Source: Thermococcus sp. SY098
GTDB taxonomy: Archaea > Methanobacteriota_B > Thermococci > Thermococcales > Thermococcaceae
Assembly (NCBI RefSeq): GCF_035621495.1
Contig: NZ_CP141821.1
Coordinates: forward strand, 1,392,760-1,456,759
Direction of reading: 5' to 3'
DNA: 64,000 bases
Shown here piece by piece: positions 1-8,882 of the stretch (its first letter is position 1; every line of letters begins with the position of its first letter). The notes under the pieces are model-generated. The model did no database searches. It worked only from the letters and a program-made list of their open reading frames with translations, and was not told the DNA's origin. Made by a program: the position numbers and the translations under genes.

Positions 1-2
1 AT

Positions 3-422
3 ATGAAAAAGCCAAGGATAAGATTTTCGCCGATACCTTTGATTATTCTGGCATTCCTCTTGCTCAGCTACCCGAAGATTCTGCCTGTTTTAGTCTTGGC
101 TTTACCGGCATTTTTGTCCTACTTCCTTGGAGTGCTCTTTTTAGTGTCTTTCATAATTTTGCTCCTTTACTACAAAATTAGGGGAATGTTTGGTGTTCTT
201 TTAGTTGCTTTAGCTCTGCTCTTTGTGGAATCTGCATATTTGGATAGAGAAAAAGCGCCAAGAGAGCATTATTTAATTTTGACGGTTTCAGTTCTCTTAG
301 CCCTGCCGACTTATTTGTTCATCAGGACTTTAGCAGTAGCAATGCCCCGTTTGGAGGTTACGGCAGTTGCGATGCTGATACTCCTTACCCTCTATGCCTT
401 TTCGAAAGTTGTTACTGACTAA
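3..422 (+). CDS. hypothetical membrane protein
   Basis: A 139-residue protein, almost entirely hydrophobic, with about five predicted membrane segments: two near the N-terminus, two in the middle and one at the C-terminus. Only short basic loops separate them. I do not recognise the family. It starts at ATG at the very left edge of the window, so its promoter and any upstream operon partner are not visible. A longer start is possible but would need sequence outside the window. Its last codons overlap the 3' end of the convergent sugar kinase by 4 bp. Confidence 0.7.
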   Translation: MKKPRIRFSPIPLIILAFLLLSYPKILPVLVLALPAFLSYFLGVLFLVSFIILLLYYKIRGMFGVLLVALALLFVESAYLDREKAPREHYLILTVSVLLALPTYLFIRTLAVAMPRLEVTAVAMLILLTLYAFSKVVTD

Positions 423-1249
423 ATGCTCCAACTTCCTTTTTTCTTCAGAACTTCCCTTGCTCTAAAGAGCCCCTGAGCAACGCATTCTTTCAATGACTTT
501 CCCTTTGCATAATATGCTAAAAATCCACCAGCAAAGGCATCTCCTGCCCCCGTCGGATCAACGATCTCGTTTATGGGCAATGCCTTAAACTCTGCAAACT
601 TCTCTCCATCATAGACGAGGACGCCTCTTTCTCCTCTCGTTATCACAACAATTTTGGCTCCCCAGTCATGGAGAACTTTCGCTGCTTCTTTGATGTCCTC
701 GGTTTTTGTTATCACTCCTGCTTCTCTTTCGTTTGGAAAAATTATCTCTGTGTTTTCTACTATCTTTTTCAAAAGCCCGGTTTTTGCTTTATAATCCTCC
801 ATATAAGTTGGGTTGAAGTCGAGGCTTATCCTTTTGCCCTTTAGGCGTTTAACTAATTTCAGCTGCTCTTCGGGTGGGATTGGTGCTATGTGGAAAACCT
901 TGGCATTCGTGTATTCTTCGGGAATTTCAATTTCACCCATCCTTTGAGCAACACCCATATCAACGGGAGCATCAACAGTTCCGTCCTCATGATATATCAT
1001 GTAGATGTGAATTGTTCTCCCTTCGAGAATGTAAACTCCCCTAATATCCAAGATTTCGCTCAGCTTTTTTAACCACTCTTCTGGAAAATCCCTGCCAACC
1101 TTAGTAACCAACCCAACTTTTGCACCGCTTAGGGCTGCTGAAGTAGCAACGGCAGCAGCAGCTCCTCCCGGTTGCAGAATCTCTTCTCTTCTGGGAAACC
1201 TGATATGATCTATTGAGACATGACCAATGACAACCAAATCTAACTCCAT
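419..1249 (-). CDS. PfkB-family carbohydrate kinase
   Basis: A 276-residue ribokinase/PfkB-fold kinase that would phosphorylate a sugar or nucleoside in the cytosol with ATP. The N-terminal family signature is visible as a Gly/Ala-rich stretch (GGAAAAVATSAALSG, residues 28-42). The C-terminal signature DPTGAGDAFAGG near residue 232 holds the catalytic Asp and anion hole. Length is slightly short for the family (about 300). The ATG start follows a GGGAGGG ribosome binding site. The gene stands alone, convergent with its left neighbour. Substrate cannot be read from sequence; archaeal members include nucleoside, ribose and fructose kinases. Confidence 0.9.
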   Translation of the reverse strand: MELDLVVIGHVSIDHIRFPRREEILQPGGAAAAVATSAALSGAKVGLVTKVGRDFPEEWLKKLSEILDIRGVYILEGRTIHIYMIYHEDGTVDAPVDMGVAQRMGEIEIPEEYTNAKVFHIAPIPPEEQLKLVKRLKGKRISLDFNPTYMEDYKAKTGLLKKIVENTEIIFPNEREAGVITKTEDIKEAAKVLHDWGAKIVVITRGERGVLVYDGEKFAEFKALPINEIVDPTGAGDAFAGGFLAYYAKGKSLKECVAQGLFRAREVLKKKGSWSI

Positions 1250-1399
1250 GTTGCCCTCCCCTAACTTGACAGATTGCTTTATTTATCTTTTGGCTGTTGA
1301 GTAACCCTTTTCTACTCCCCTTATTTCGTTCAGATGATCATCGAAAAGATTTAAAAAGGTCAAAAGAATCTTAAAACTAAAACTTAGTGGGTGATTGAG

Positions 1400-2899
1400 A
1401 TGGAAGAAGTCTTCCAAAACGAGGTTATAAAACAAATTTTGCTGAAATACAGAACGATATGGGCAATTGGACACGCTCAAAGTGTTCTCGGCTGGGATAT
1501 GGAGGTAAACATGCCAAAAGAGGGCATAACTGAGAGGAGCGTTGCTCAAGGAGAACTTTCAGTGTTAAATCAGAAGCTAATCTTGGATGAAAAATTCGTT
1601 GAACTCGTTGAGAAAGCAGAAGGAGAAGAGCTTAACGATTATGAAGAGGGAGTTGTGAGGGTTCTCAAGCGCTCAATTAAGATAGCAAAGGCATTCCCTC
1701 CAGAATTTGTCAGAGAGATGAGTGAGGTTAGAAGCAAAGCAACGATGGCATGGGCAGAAGCAAAGCAAAAGAACGATTTCAAACTCTTTGAGCCTTATCT
1801 TGACAAAATCATAGAACTTTCAAGGAAAGCCGCTGACTATCTCGGCTATGATGAGTATCCATATGATGCTTTACTCGACCTGTACGAAGAAGGATTGAGG
1901 ACCAGGGACTTAGACCCAATATTTGAGAAACTCGAAAAAGAGCTCAAGCCAATTCTTGATAAAATTCTCGAGGAAGGGAAATTCCCAAAAGAGCATCCGC
2001 TTGAAAAAGAGAAGTACGATATTGAAGCAATGAAAAAGGTAAATCTCGAGATACTCAAGCTTTTTGGCTATCCCATAGGAACAAGAGGCCGCTTAGATGT
2101 TTCGCCTCACCCGTTCACCACAGAATTTGGGATAAAAGATGTCAGAATAACAACAAGATATGAGGGTTTTGACTTTAAGAGAACTCTGCTGGCGGTAGTC
2201 CATGAATTTGGACATGCTCTCTATGAACTTCAGCAAGATGAAAGGTTCATGTTCTCCCCAATAGCAGGTGGGGTTTCTCTGGGTATTCATGAGAGCCAAA
2301 GCAGATTCTGGGAAAACATCATCGGTCGCTCAAGAGAATTTGCAGAATTAGTCTACCCAATCCTTCGGGATAGTCTTCCATTTATCTCAAATTACACTCC
2401 AGAAGACATCTATTATTACTTCAACACTGTTAGACCTGATTTCATTAGAGTTGAGGCTGATGAAGTAACTTACAACATGCACATCCTATTGAGGTACAAG
2501 CTTGAAAAGCTCATGATAAACGAAGGATTAAATGCGAGTGAAGTTGCAGAGCTTTGGAACGATGAAATGGAGCGCTTGTTGGGAATCAGACCAAAAACTT
2601 ACAGCGAGGGAGTTCTTCAGGATATACACTGGGCTCATGCAACAATCGGCTATTTCCCAACATACACATTGGGCACCCTTCTATCAGCCCAGATCAGGAC
2701 ATACATCACTAAGGACATTCCGGACTTCTATGAAAAAGTTCAGAGAGGGGAATTTGAACCAATAAAAGAATGGCTGAGGGAAAAAGTGCACAAGTATGGT
2801 TCAGTATATCCACCAAAAGAATTGCTGGAGAGGAGCTTTGGAGAGGGTGTAAATCCGAAATACTTCATTGACTATTTGAAGGGGAAGTATCTTAGATAG
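1400..2899 (+). CDS. M32-family carboxypeptidase (CP1/Taq type)
   Basis: A 499-residue metallocarboxypeptidase that removes C-terminal amino acids from peptides in the cytosol. The zinc motif HEFGH is at residues 268-272, followed by the third-ligand region IHESQSRFWEN and the conserved IHWAHATIGYFPTY segment near the C-terminus, all typical of M32. It closely matches my memory of the Pyrococcus furiosus enzyme along its length. A GTG lies three codons upstream (1391), but the ATG at 1400 follows a GGTGATTGAG ribosome binding site and matches the family N-terminus MEEVFQNE. A TATA-like AAAAGATTTAAAAAG lies near 1345-1360. No signal peptide. The 3' end overlaps the convergent ASCH gene by 8 bp. 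Confidence 0.95.
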   Translation: MEEVFQNEVIKQILLKYRTIWAIGHAQSVLGWDMEVNMPKEGITERSVAQGELSVLNQKLILDEKFVELVEKAEGEELNDYEEGVVRVLKRSIKIAKAFPPEFVREMSEVRSKATMAWAEAKQKNDFKLFEPYLDKIIELSRKAADYLGYDEYPYDALLDLYEEGLRTRDLDPIFEKLEKELKPILDKILEEGKFPKEHPLEKEKYDIEAMKKVNLEILKLFGYPIGTRGRLDVSPHPFTTEFGIKDVRITTRYEGFDFKRTLLAVVHEFGHALYELQQDERFMFSPIAGGVSLGIHESQSRFWENIIGRSREFAELVYPILRDSLPFISNYTPEDIYYYFNTVRPDFIRVEADEVTYNMHILLRYKLEKLMINEGLNASEVAELWNDEMERLLGIRPKTYSEGVLQDIHWAHATIGYFPTYTLGTLLSAQIRTYITKDIPDFYEKVQRGEFEPIKEWLREKVHKYGSVYPPKELLERSFGEGVNPKYFIDYLKGKYLR

Positions 2900-3215
2900 G
2901 CTCTATTTCAATAGCCGCAACTCCCCATTTTTTCTCTTCCTCTTCGCTGTAAAACCGTCTGTAAATTTTTACTCCTTCTTCTATGCTTTTAATCCCTGGT
3001 AAAACGTTCTCTAAGCCCTCTTTTTTGAGCATCTCTTTGAAGGAGGGGTAAACCCTAATGTCCTTAACTTTGACTTTAAGCTTTCCTTCGAAGATTATGA
3101 TATCACCTGGCTTAATTTGTCTGCGCTTTTCGTCATACAACCGACCCTCTATTTTTTTCTTTCCTTCGGCTATCAGCTTGAGGTACTCTTCTTGAAGGCC
3201 CATTTCCCACTCCAT
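2892..3215 (-). CDS. ASCH/PUA-like domain protein
   Basis: A 107-residue protein with the ASCH fold (PUA-like beta barrel linked to RNA binding). Visible hallmarks are the N-terminal helix with LKLIAEGKKKIEGRLYDEKR, where the Glu-Gly-Arg is typical, followed by the strand IKPGDIIIF. The exact role is unknown; members are thought to bind RNA or act on modified nucleotides. The ATG at 3215 sits behind a GAGGTGAAC ribosome binding site; a GTG at 3224 is less likely. The gene directly follows the DUF5615 gene with a small gap, so it is probably the third gene of a DUF433-DUF5615-ASCH operon. Confidence 0.8.
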   Translation of the reverse strand: MEWEMGLQEEYLKLIAEGKKKIEGRLYDEKRRQIKPGDIIIFEGKLKVKVKDIRVYPSFKEMLKKEGLENVLPGIKSIEEGVKIYRRFYSEEEEKKWGVAAIEIEPI

Positions 3216-3225
3216 GAAGTTCACC

Positions 3226-3573
3226 TCAAAGCTTGGAAACTCTCATTTTGTCTTCATGAACGCTTACAACTTTTCCATAGAACTCTACATCACTTTCAAA
3301 AACTTTCTTAAGCCTACTGTAGATGTACTCAATATTTTTGGGAGGGAACCGCAGTAAAATTAATCCTGGGACTTTTAAACCCTCTATAAACAATATTCTC
3401 CCGAAGTCTTTATCAAAAGTAATAAGGACTCGGTTTTCATTTTGTGACATCTCTGCTACTTCTTCATCGCTAATTCCAGGACTTAGCTCAGTTACTGATA
3501 TTATATCAAACCCTTCTTCTCGCAGTTTTTTCACGACTTTTAGTGGAATGTTTTCATCAGCCAGAAATTTCAA
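3226..3573 (-). CDS. DUF5615 PIN-like protein (putative toxin)
   Basis: A 115-residue protein with the Mut7-C/DUF5615 PIN-like fold. It opens with MKFLADENIPLKVVKKLREEGFDI. Acidic residues sit at the positions expected of a PIN nuclease: Asp6 and Glu7, and the later ITFDKDFGRILF with two Asp. Such proteins pair with DUF433 antitoxins and are presumed RNases. The start is TTG at 3573, behind a GGAGGAAG ribosome binding site. It overlaps the DUF433 gene by 17 bp, indicating translational coupling. The toxin assignment is inference from pairing and fold, not demonstrated. Confidence 0.82.
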   Translation of the reverse strand: MKFLADENIPLKVVKKLREEGFDIISVTELSPGISDEEVAEMSQNENRVLITFDKDFGRILFIEGLKVPGLILLRFPPKNIEYIYSRLKKVFESDVEFYGKVVSVHEDKMRVSKL

Positions 3574-3781
3574 TGTATTCTTCCTCCTTGAGTATCATAG
3601 ATGCGTATCTGATTGCTTCGTATATGTCCTCTTTTTTCAGTTGGGGATAGTTTTCTAAAATCTCTTCAATACTCCATCCATTAGCTAAAAGTTCCAATAT
3701 AAAGTATACAGGAATCCGAGTCCCCTTAATAACAGCCTTCCCACCCATTTTTTTGGGATTAATTTCGATTCGCGTAAACAT
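3557..3781 (-). CDS. DUF433 protein (putative antitoxin)
   Basis: A 74-residue protein with the DUF433 signature: INPKKMGGKAVIKGTRIPV followed by a helix-turn-helix-like region (ILELLANGWSIEEILENYPQL). The family is predicted to bind DNA and act as antitoxin to DUF5615 proteins. It is the first gene of the cassette and overlaps its partner by 17 bp. The ATG at 3781 follows a GAGGTGGGTGAG ribosome binding site; a GTG three codons earlier is less likely. It lies only 12 bp downstream of the geranylgeranyl-reductase-like gene on the same strand and may be co-transcribed with it. Confidence 0.85.
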   Translation of the reverse strand: MFTRIEINPKKMGGKAVIKGTRIPVYFILELLANGWSIEEILENYPQLKKEDIYEAIRYASMILKEEEYIEISG

Positions 3782-3793
3782 CTCACCCACCTC

Positions 3794-4909
3794 TCAGAGC
3801 AAATACCTGATTATCATAGGCGTAACTTTCAATGCTCTGGCTAAAAGCTTTGGATGTTTTATAAGGGCTTTTATTGTCTTTGCGTGTTCATCAAACTCTG
3901 CTGTATTTTCAATGACCTCTACTGCTTCCCTGCTTGATAAGACCTCGAAGAGCTTTTCAATCTGTTCTTGATTGAGGTTCTTGAAAAGCCTCCTTGCTTT
4001 TAATCCGAAGGAAATCTCACGCTTTATACTCTTACAGAGCCTTTCATAGTCTTCGGGTTTTCCGTTAATGAGAGAATAAGCGAGAGCATATGCACAGTAC
4101 ATTCCGTATGCAATTCCTCCAGCGGTTAAAGGCTTAATCTGCAAAGCTGCATCTCCCACCAATGTAACGTTTCCTTTAATCCACGGCTTTCTAACGCCCA
4201 ATGCAACACTTCCAGCTTTAAACTCAATAATATTGGTCTCTTTTAGCATTCTGGCTTTGATGAAATTAAAGAGAGCGTCAAGCCTTCCAAAGGTTCCAAC
4301 TCTTGCCAGATTTTCATTTATTGGAGCAACCCAGAAGAAAAAGTCTTCATTGAGTTCTTTATTTACCCAAAGCTCAACGAAGTCTGGTCTTTCAAATTCT
4401 CCAACGATCTCAACTTCATAACCACTTAAGAATTCCGCATCAGTCTTTGCACCAATTTCTTGAGCCACTTTGCTGTTCACACCATCAGCTCCGATATAAA
4501 AGTCAGCGTTTATCTCAAACCTGTCATTAAACCTCTGAAGAACGGCTTTTCCATTTCTGAAGCCCAGAAATCTTGTATTCATATAGTATTCGGCTCCCCT
4601 TTTCACCGCCCTCTCTGCTAAGCTTTTTTCAAGAATCTTCCTGTCAACCATGTACGCTTGGGGTCCTTTTCTCTCAATCTCAAAGCTCTGTATCTTTGAG
4701 TAGAAAACTGCTCCTCTCAGTTTGTTGATTATGGCATTTTTTGGAAGTTTCAACTCCTCATAACTCTTTGCTCCAATAATTCCAGTACATGCCTTTCCAC
4801 CAAAAGAGCTTTTTGCCTCAATCACGGCTACTCTGTAGTGTCTCGCAAGCAAAGTTGCTAAATAATTACCGACAGGGCCACCACCAATAATTGCAATATC
4901 ATACTTCAT
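3794..4909 (-). CDS. geranylgeranyl reductase family flavoprotein
   Basis: A 371-residue FAD-dependent oxidoreductase. The N-terminal dinucleotide-binding motif is IIGGGPVGNYLATLLARHY followed by the acidic strand end VIEAKSSFGGKACTG. A second FAD motif, VTLVGDAALQIKPLTAGGIAYGM, lies near residue 255. This arrangement is that of the geranylgeranyl reductase group that saturates isoprenoid chains of archaeal lipids at the membrane. Other members act on quinones or are uncharacterised, so the substrate is uncertain. ATG start with a GGGAGAG ribosome binding site. It is transcribed away from the pyrrolidone peptidase gene. Confidence 0.85.
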   Translation of the reverse strand: MKYDIAIIGGGPVGNYLATLLARHYRVAVIEAKSSFGGKACTGIIGAKSYEELKLPKNAIINKLRGAVFYSKIQSFEIERKGPQAYMVDRKILEKSLAERAVKRGAEYYMNTRFLGFRNGKAVLQRFNDRFEINADFYIGADGVNSKVAQEIGAKTDAEFLSGYEVEIVGEFERPDFVELWVNKELNEDFFFWVAPINENLARVGTFGRLDALFNFIKARMLKETNIIEFKAGSVALGVRKPWIKGNVTLVGDAALQIKPLTAGGIAYGMYCAYALAYSLINGKPEDYERLCKSIKREISFGLKARRLFKNLNQEQIEKLFEVLSSREAVEVIENTAEFDEHAKTIKALIKHPKLLARALKVTPMIIRYLL

Positions 4910-4972
4910 CTCTCTCCCTCAACTTAGATGAGCTTTTAAATCCTATAAAGTTTAGCTTTAATGGTGATATCA

Positions 4973-5572
4973 ATGAAAGTTTTGGTCACTGGTTTTGAAC
5001 CATTTGGAGGAGAAAATGTAAACCCCTCTTGGGAAGCTGTTAAAATGCTTCCAGATGTGATAGAAAATGCTGAAATTGTCAAGTATCAGCTCCCGGTCAG
5101 CTTCAAAAAAGTTAAGGAGCTTTTGCCAGATATCATCTCAAAGGAGAAGCCAGAGGTGATAATCCTAACGGGTCAAGCTGGAGGAAGAGTAAACGTAACA
5201 GTTGAGAGGGTTGCAATAAATGTTATGGATTCAACAAAAGAGGACAATGATGGATATAAACCAGAAGATGAGCCAATCTTTGAAGACGCTCCCGCAGCTT
5301 ATTTCTCAACTCTGCCCATAAAACGAATTGTAAAAGCTTTGAGGGAAAATAAGATACCAGCAATGGTCTCAAATACTGCTGGAACTTATGTGTGCAACAC
5401 TGCAATGTTTACAGCCCTCCACTATGTTGCTACAAATGATTTAAATGCCAAGGCTGGATTTATTCATGTTCCTTACATTCCAGAGCAAGTATTGGAGAAA
5501 AATGCCCCATCAATGTCGTTAGAAATGATAAAAAGAGCAATAGAAATCGCCATTAGAGAAAGTCTTGACTAA
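4973..5572 (+). CDS. pcp: pyrrolidone-carboxylate peptidase
   Basis: A 199-residue C15 cysteine peptidase that cleaves N-terminal pyroglutamate from peptides in the cytosol. The family opening MKVLVTGFEPFGGENVNPSW is clear. The catalytic triad is visible: Glu in VERVAINVMD, Cys in GTYVCNTAMF and His in GFIHVPYIPEQ. Length is normal. An ATG four codons earlier (4961) exists, but the GGTGATATCA ribosome binding site points to the ATG at 4973 and the family N-terminus agrees. The gene is divergent from the preceding flavoprotein. Confidence 0.95.
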   Translation: MKVLVTGFEPFGGENVNPSWEAVKMLPDVIENAEIVKYQLPVSFKKVKELLPDIISKEKPEVIILTGQAGGRVNVTVERVAINVMDSTKEDNDGYKPEDEPIFEDAPAAYFSTLPIKRIVKALRENKIPAMVSNTAGTYVCNTAMFTALHYVATNDLNAKAGFIHVPYIPEQVLEKNAPSMSLEMIKRAIEIAIRESLD

Positions 5573-5659
5573 TCTTTCTTTTCACTTTTAGGCAATATTT
5601 TTAAAATGTATTTTCTTACTATCATTCAAGGCGAGAGCATAAAACCTTGTGAGAAGGTG

Positions 5660-7645
5660 ATGCCTATTCTCATACTTGGGGTTGATGTAATCAGTGAAAA
5701 TCCAAAGAGGTTTGCTGTGGTTAGTTGGTTCAACGGAAGACTTGAGAAAAAGGGGGAGTTCACATTTTATAGGTTAGTCCGTTTTATCCGGGCAAAAAGG
5801 CCGGATATAATTGCAATGGACAACATCCATGAGCTTGGTGATGAATTAAAGAAGTTTCTAAGAGCTTTACCCCAGGGAACTAAGCTCGTTCAGGTCACTG
5901 GAAGGCCCGGAGAGCAACGATCTCTCTGGAGTCTGGCAAGGGAGAATGGAATTAGAGTTGGTGATAAGTTTGACCCATATGAGGAAGCTAAGGTTTGTGC
6001 CCTACTGGCATCTAAGGGAGTTGGCTATGAGGTTTTGGCATTTGAAGATGAAGTCATAATAAAGGTCTCCAGAGGTAGGAGTCAGGGAAAAGGCGGCTGG
6101 AGTCAAGACAGATATAGGAGAAGGGTTCATAACCTTATTCAAAATAAAGTCAGAGAAATTGAGGAAACACTGAGGAAGGCAGACATTCCTTTTGATTTGG
6201 AAGTTGAGGAGAAGGATTATGGTTTGGCAAGAGGGGAGTTTAAGGTCTATGCTTCAAGAGAGGAATTAGCGGGACTTATAAAGCCAATGCACGGTGGAGA
6301 TGTTGAGATACGAATAAAGCCCGTGGAAAGAAAGAGCTTGGAGTTTGTGCCCTTGAAGAGCGAAAAAGCTATTCAAGTGAGGAAAAGCGTTATAGTTGGT
6401 CTCGATCCGGGAATAACCGTTGGAATAGCAGCTCTTGACTTGGATGGGAATATTGTAGCAGTTTACAGCGAAAGAAATATGGCGGTAAGCGATATTGTGA
6501 GGTTTATCTCCGATATTGGCCATCCAATAATTATCGCAACTGATGTTAACCCGGCTCCAGGTTTGGTTGAAAAAATCGCCCGTTCATTTAAAGCTATCCT
6601 TTATGTTCCGAGGGAGAGCTTGCGTGTAGAGGAAAAGAATGAGCTTTTGAGAAGCTTAGGCATCAGCGTCGATGATGATCATCAAAGAGACGCTCTGGCA
6701 GCTGCTTATAAGGCTTATTTAAGGTTAAAGCCAAAGCTTGAGCATGTTGATGCGAAGCTCAGAGAACTCGGATTAATGAGGAAGAGCAATGAGATTAAGG
6801 CCCTGGTTATTCAGGGATACAACCTCGGAGAGGCTATAATGAAAGTTAAGCTGAGAGAGAGACCAAAAGAGGAAATCAAAGTCCTCCCTGAAGAAGAAAG
6901 CGTTGATGTAACACCTTACATGGAGAAAATCAAGGAACTTGAGAAGACAATTGAAATGCTTGAGAGGGAAAATCAGGAGCTTAGAGCAATAATTGAAGAG
7001 CAGAAGAAAAGGATTGAAAAGCTTGAGGATAAGCTGGCATATTATGATGAAGAAGTTAGGGCTAAAGTAATTAAAAGCAGGGAGATTGAGATCAGGGACA
7101 AAAGGATTGCATACCTTGAGAAGGAACTCAGAGAGGCAAAAGCAATAATTGAAAAGCTCAGCAGAGACTTGGTTTTGGCAAAGAGAATGCACCTTCTTGA
7201 GCTTAAAGGAACAGCTGTGCCCCTTAAAGTTCTTGAGAGCCTAACATGGAAGGAGATAGAGAGGTTAGAGCGCTTTGCACAAATTAAAAAAGATGATGTA
7301 ATCTATGTTGTCAATCCTTCAGGGGCTGGGAAGAGCATAGCTGAGCATCTTGTTGAAAAGGGAATCAGAGCTTTGATAAGTGCAAAAACTCTGCCAGGTA
7401 ATGTTTATGGAGTGCTCAGAGAGAACAAAGTCCCGGTGTTTTATGAGGATGAAATTGAGGTTAAGAGAGTTGACGAGTTTGCAATAGTTGATAGGGAAGA
7501 GCTTGAAAGAGCAATAGAGCAGAAGTTAGCTCAGTGGGAAGAGGAGGACAGGGAGAAGGAAATTCAAGAGTTCTTGAAATTGGTTGAAGAATACCGTATT
7601 GAGAGAATTAAAGAGCTTAAGAGGAAGGCTGAGGAGGAAGGATGA
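5660..7645 (+). CDS. DUF460 protein (RNase H-like domains plus coiled coil)
   Basis: A 661-residue archaeal protein of the DUF460 family. An N-terminal RNase H-fold-like region (LGVDVISENPKRFAVVSWFNG) and a second one near residue 250 (VGLDPGITVGIAALDLDGNIV, with a following DDDHQRDALAAAYKAY) resemble RuvC/RNase H-like folds with conserved acidic residues. Residues about 415-520 form a long charged coiled coil. The C-terminal 150 residues form another domain (DDVIYVVNPSGAGKSIAEHL). Function unknown; nuclease activity is inference from the fold. The ATG at 5660 follows GAAGGTG and matches the start of the RNase H-like strand; upstream in-frame codons add an implausible extension. The 3' end abuts the next gene. 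Confidence 0.85.
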   Translation: MPILILGVDVISENPKRFAVVSWFNGRLEKKGEFTFYRLVRFIRAKRPDIIAMDNIHELGDELKKFLRALPQGTKLVQVTGRPGEQRSLWSLARENGIRVGDKFDPYEEAKVCALLASKGVGYEVLAFEDEVIIKVSRGRSQGKGGWSQDRYRRRVHNLIQNKVREIEETLRKADIPFDLEVEEKDYGLARGEFKVYASREELAGLIKPMHGGDVEIRIKPVERKSLEFVPLKSEKAIQVRKSVIVGLDPGITVGIAALDLDGNIVAVYSERNMAVSDIVRFISDIGHPIIIATDVNPAPGLVEKIARSFKAILYVPRESLRVEEKNELLRSLGISVDDDHQRDALAAAYKAYLRLKPKLEHVDAKLRELGLMRKSNEIKALVIQGYNLGEAIMKVKLRERPKEEIKVLPEEESVDVTPYMEKIKELEKTIEMLERENQELRAIIEEQKKRIEKLEDKLAYYDEEVRAKVIKSREIEIRDKRIAYLEKELREAKAIIEKLSRDLVLAKRMHLLELKGTAVPLKVLESLTWKEIERLERFAQIKKDDVIYVVNPSGAGKSIAEHLVEKGIRALISAKTLPGNVYGVLRENKVPVFYEDEIEVKRVDEFAIVDREELERAIEQKLAQWEEEDREKEIQEFLKLVEEYRIERIKELKRKAEEEG

Positions 7646-7646
7646 T

Positions 7647-8882
7647 TTGAAAAGGATTTGGTACTTGATCCTAATAATTGGAATTTTTTGCTTTCTGCTG
7701 ATCCACATTTATGAGCCCAAAAATTCTGAAAAGCTCGGTTACAACCCTCTTATTCTTCAGGACGCCTTTCTAAAAGGGCAACTTGAAAAAGTACTAACAG
7801 TCAATGGAGCCCTTGCAAGATATCATAACAGTTCTTATGTTATCAACTTTACTTCAGGAAGAATTGTTGTTCTTAAGTTCTCGGAAAATGGACTCAGAAA
7901 GGCTATAGAATTAAACCCCGTTACCCTTGATGCTCAAGGTTATAAAGACTTGCTGTTCTTAACCAACGGGACTGTTCTCGAGGTGTATAACCTAAGCAAA
8001 GGAAGGAGACTTTTAAGGATAGATGCTGATAAAGTAGTGCTGTCAAATGTCGTAGCATACTTAAGAATTAAAGGGAAATCGTACAATTTGGAGTATGACA
8101 CCTTAAAACTGGAAGCTGTTGAGACCAATGGAATAGTCTTTAGAATTGGTCAGGATACCATAAGTATCATTGGAGAAGTCATTTTCAAAGACGGAAAAGT
8201 GGTTTCTCACTACAGAGGTAACTTCACAAAGTTTTTAGTGCTTCCTAATGCATATATGGTGGTTTCTCAGAATGGAAATTATACTGATGTATTCTTGTGG
8301 AACACAAAGGCAATGTCTACAATTCATATGGATGGAATCTTTTGGGATGCAAAGATTTACAACAAGACTCTTTTTATAAACACAGTGCATTTTGCTTATA
8401 ATGGAACCGTTGAGATCGTTGATAAGGTTAATTTAGCCATTGTAGATCTTAAGACAATTCAGGGTAGTGTTATAAGAAGGAAGTGCCTTGGATTTGGAAT
8501 GTATAAAGGGAGACTCTGTTCTCTCTGCTTTGAGAATGGTATCTTAAGGGCAGAAAGTCTTTCTGGCAGAAAATGTTCTTTCTGGGACTCTCCCAATCTG
8601 CCAATTTTAAGCGTTCTTGCAGCTGGAGGAGATGGATTTATCTTTTACGAGCTCAGGTTTGCTTATCCAACAGGTTATGTTGGGGAGTATAGAGGGGTTT
8701 ATATAATTGGTAGATCACTTAGACTGTACGCTGGAGAGTACTATGCTTCAGAGCCTGGAGAAAATCCAAAACTTCCAAAAATGTTTTACAATGATGTGCC
8801 AATTTTAAAGGTTGTCTCATGGGAGAGCTATTTTGCCATAGTTTATAAAGATGGTAGTGTAGAAGTTTGGAAAGTTATATGA
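7647..8882 (+). CDS. hypothetical protein with N-terminal membrane anchor, beta-rich
   Basis: About 411 residues. A short basic N-terminus and one strong hydrophobic segment (IWYLILIIGIFCFLLIHIY) would anchor it, with the rest outside. The body is made of short beta-strand-like repeats with Gly/Asn turns (for example GRIVVLKFSENG, NGTVLEVYNLSKG, GSVEVWKVI at the end), suggesting a beta-propeller-like fold. Many N-x-S/T sequons fit an exposed glycoprotein. The start is probably TTG at 7647, just after the GGAGGAAGG at the end of the DUF460 gene; no ATG is well placed. Probably co-transcribed with DUF460. Family not recognised. Confidence 0.65.
   Translation: MKRIWYLILIIGIFCFLLIHIYEPKNSEKLGYNPLILQDAFLKGQLEKVLTVNGALARYHNSSYVINFTSGRIVVLKFSENGLRKAIELNPVTLDAQGYKDLLFLTNGTVLEVYNLSKGRRLLRIDADKVVLSNVVAYLRIKGKSYNLEYDTLKLEAVETNGIVFRIGQDTISIIGEVIFKDGKVVSHYRGNFTKFLVLPNAYMVVSQNGNYTDVFLWNTKAMSTIHMDGIFWDAKIYNKTLFINTVHFAYNGTVEIVDKVNLAIVDLKTIQGSVIRRKCLGFGMYKGRLCSLCFENGILRAESLSGRKCSFWDSPNLPILSVLAAGGDGFIFYELRFAYPTGYVGEYRGVYIIGRSLRLYAGEYYASEPGENPKLPKMFYNDVPILKVVSWESYFAIVYKDGSVEVWKVI

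Noticed and set aside
890-1072. 60-residue plus-strand open frame inside the PfkB gene
   Set aside because: Antisense shadow of a well-supported kinase; no ribosome binding site and no protein-like pattern.
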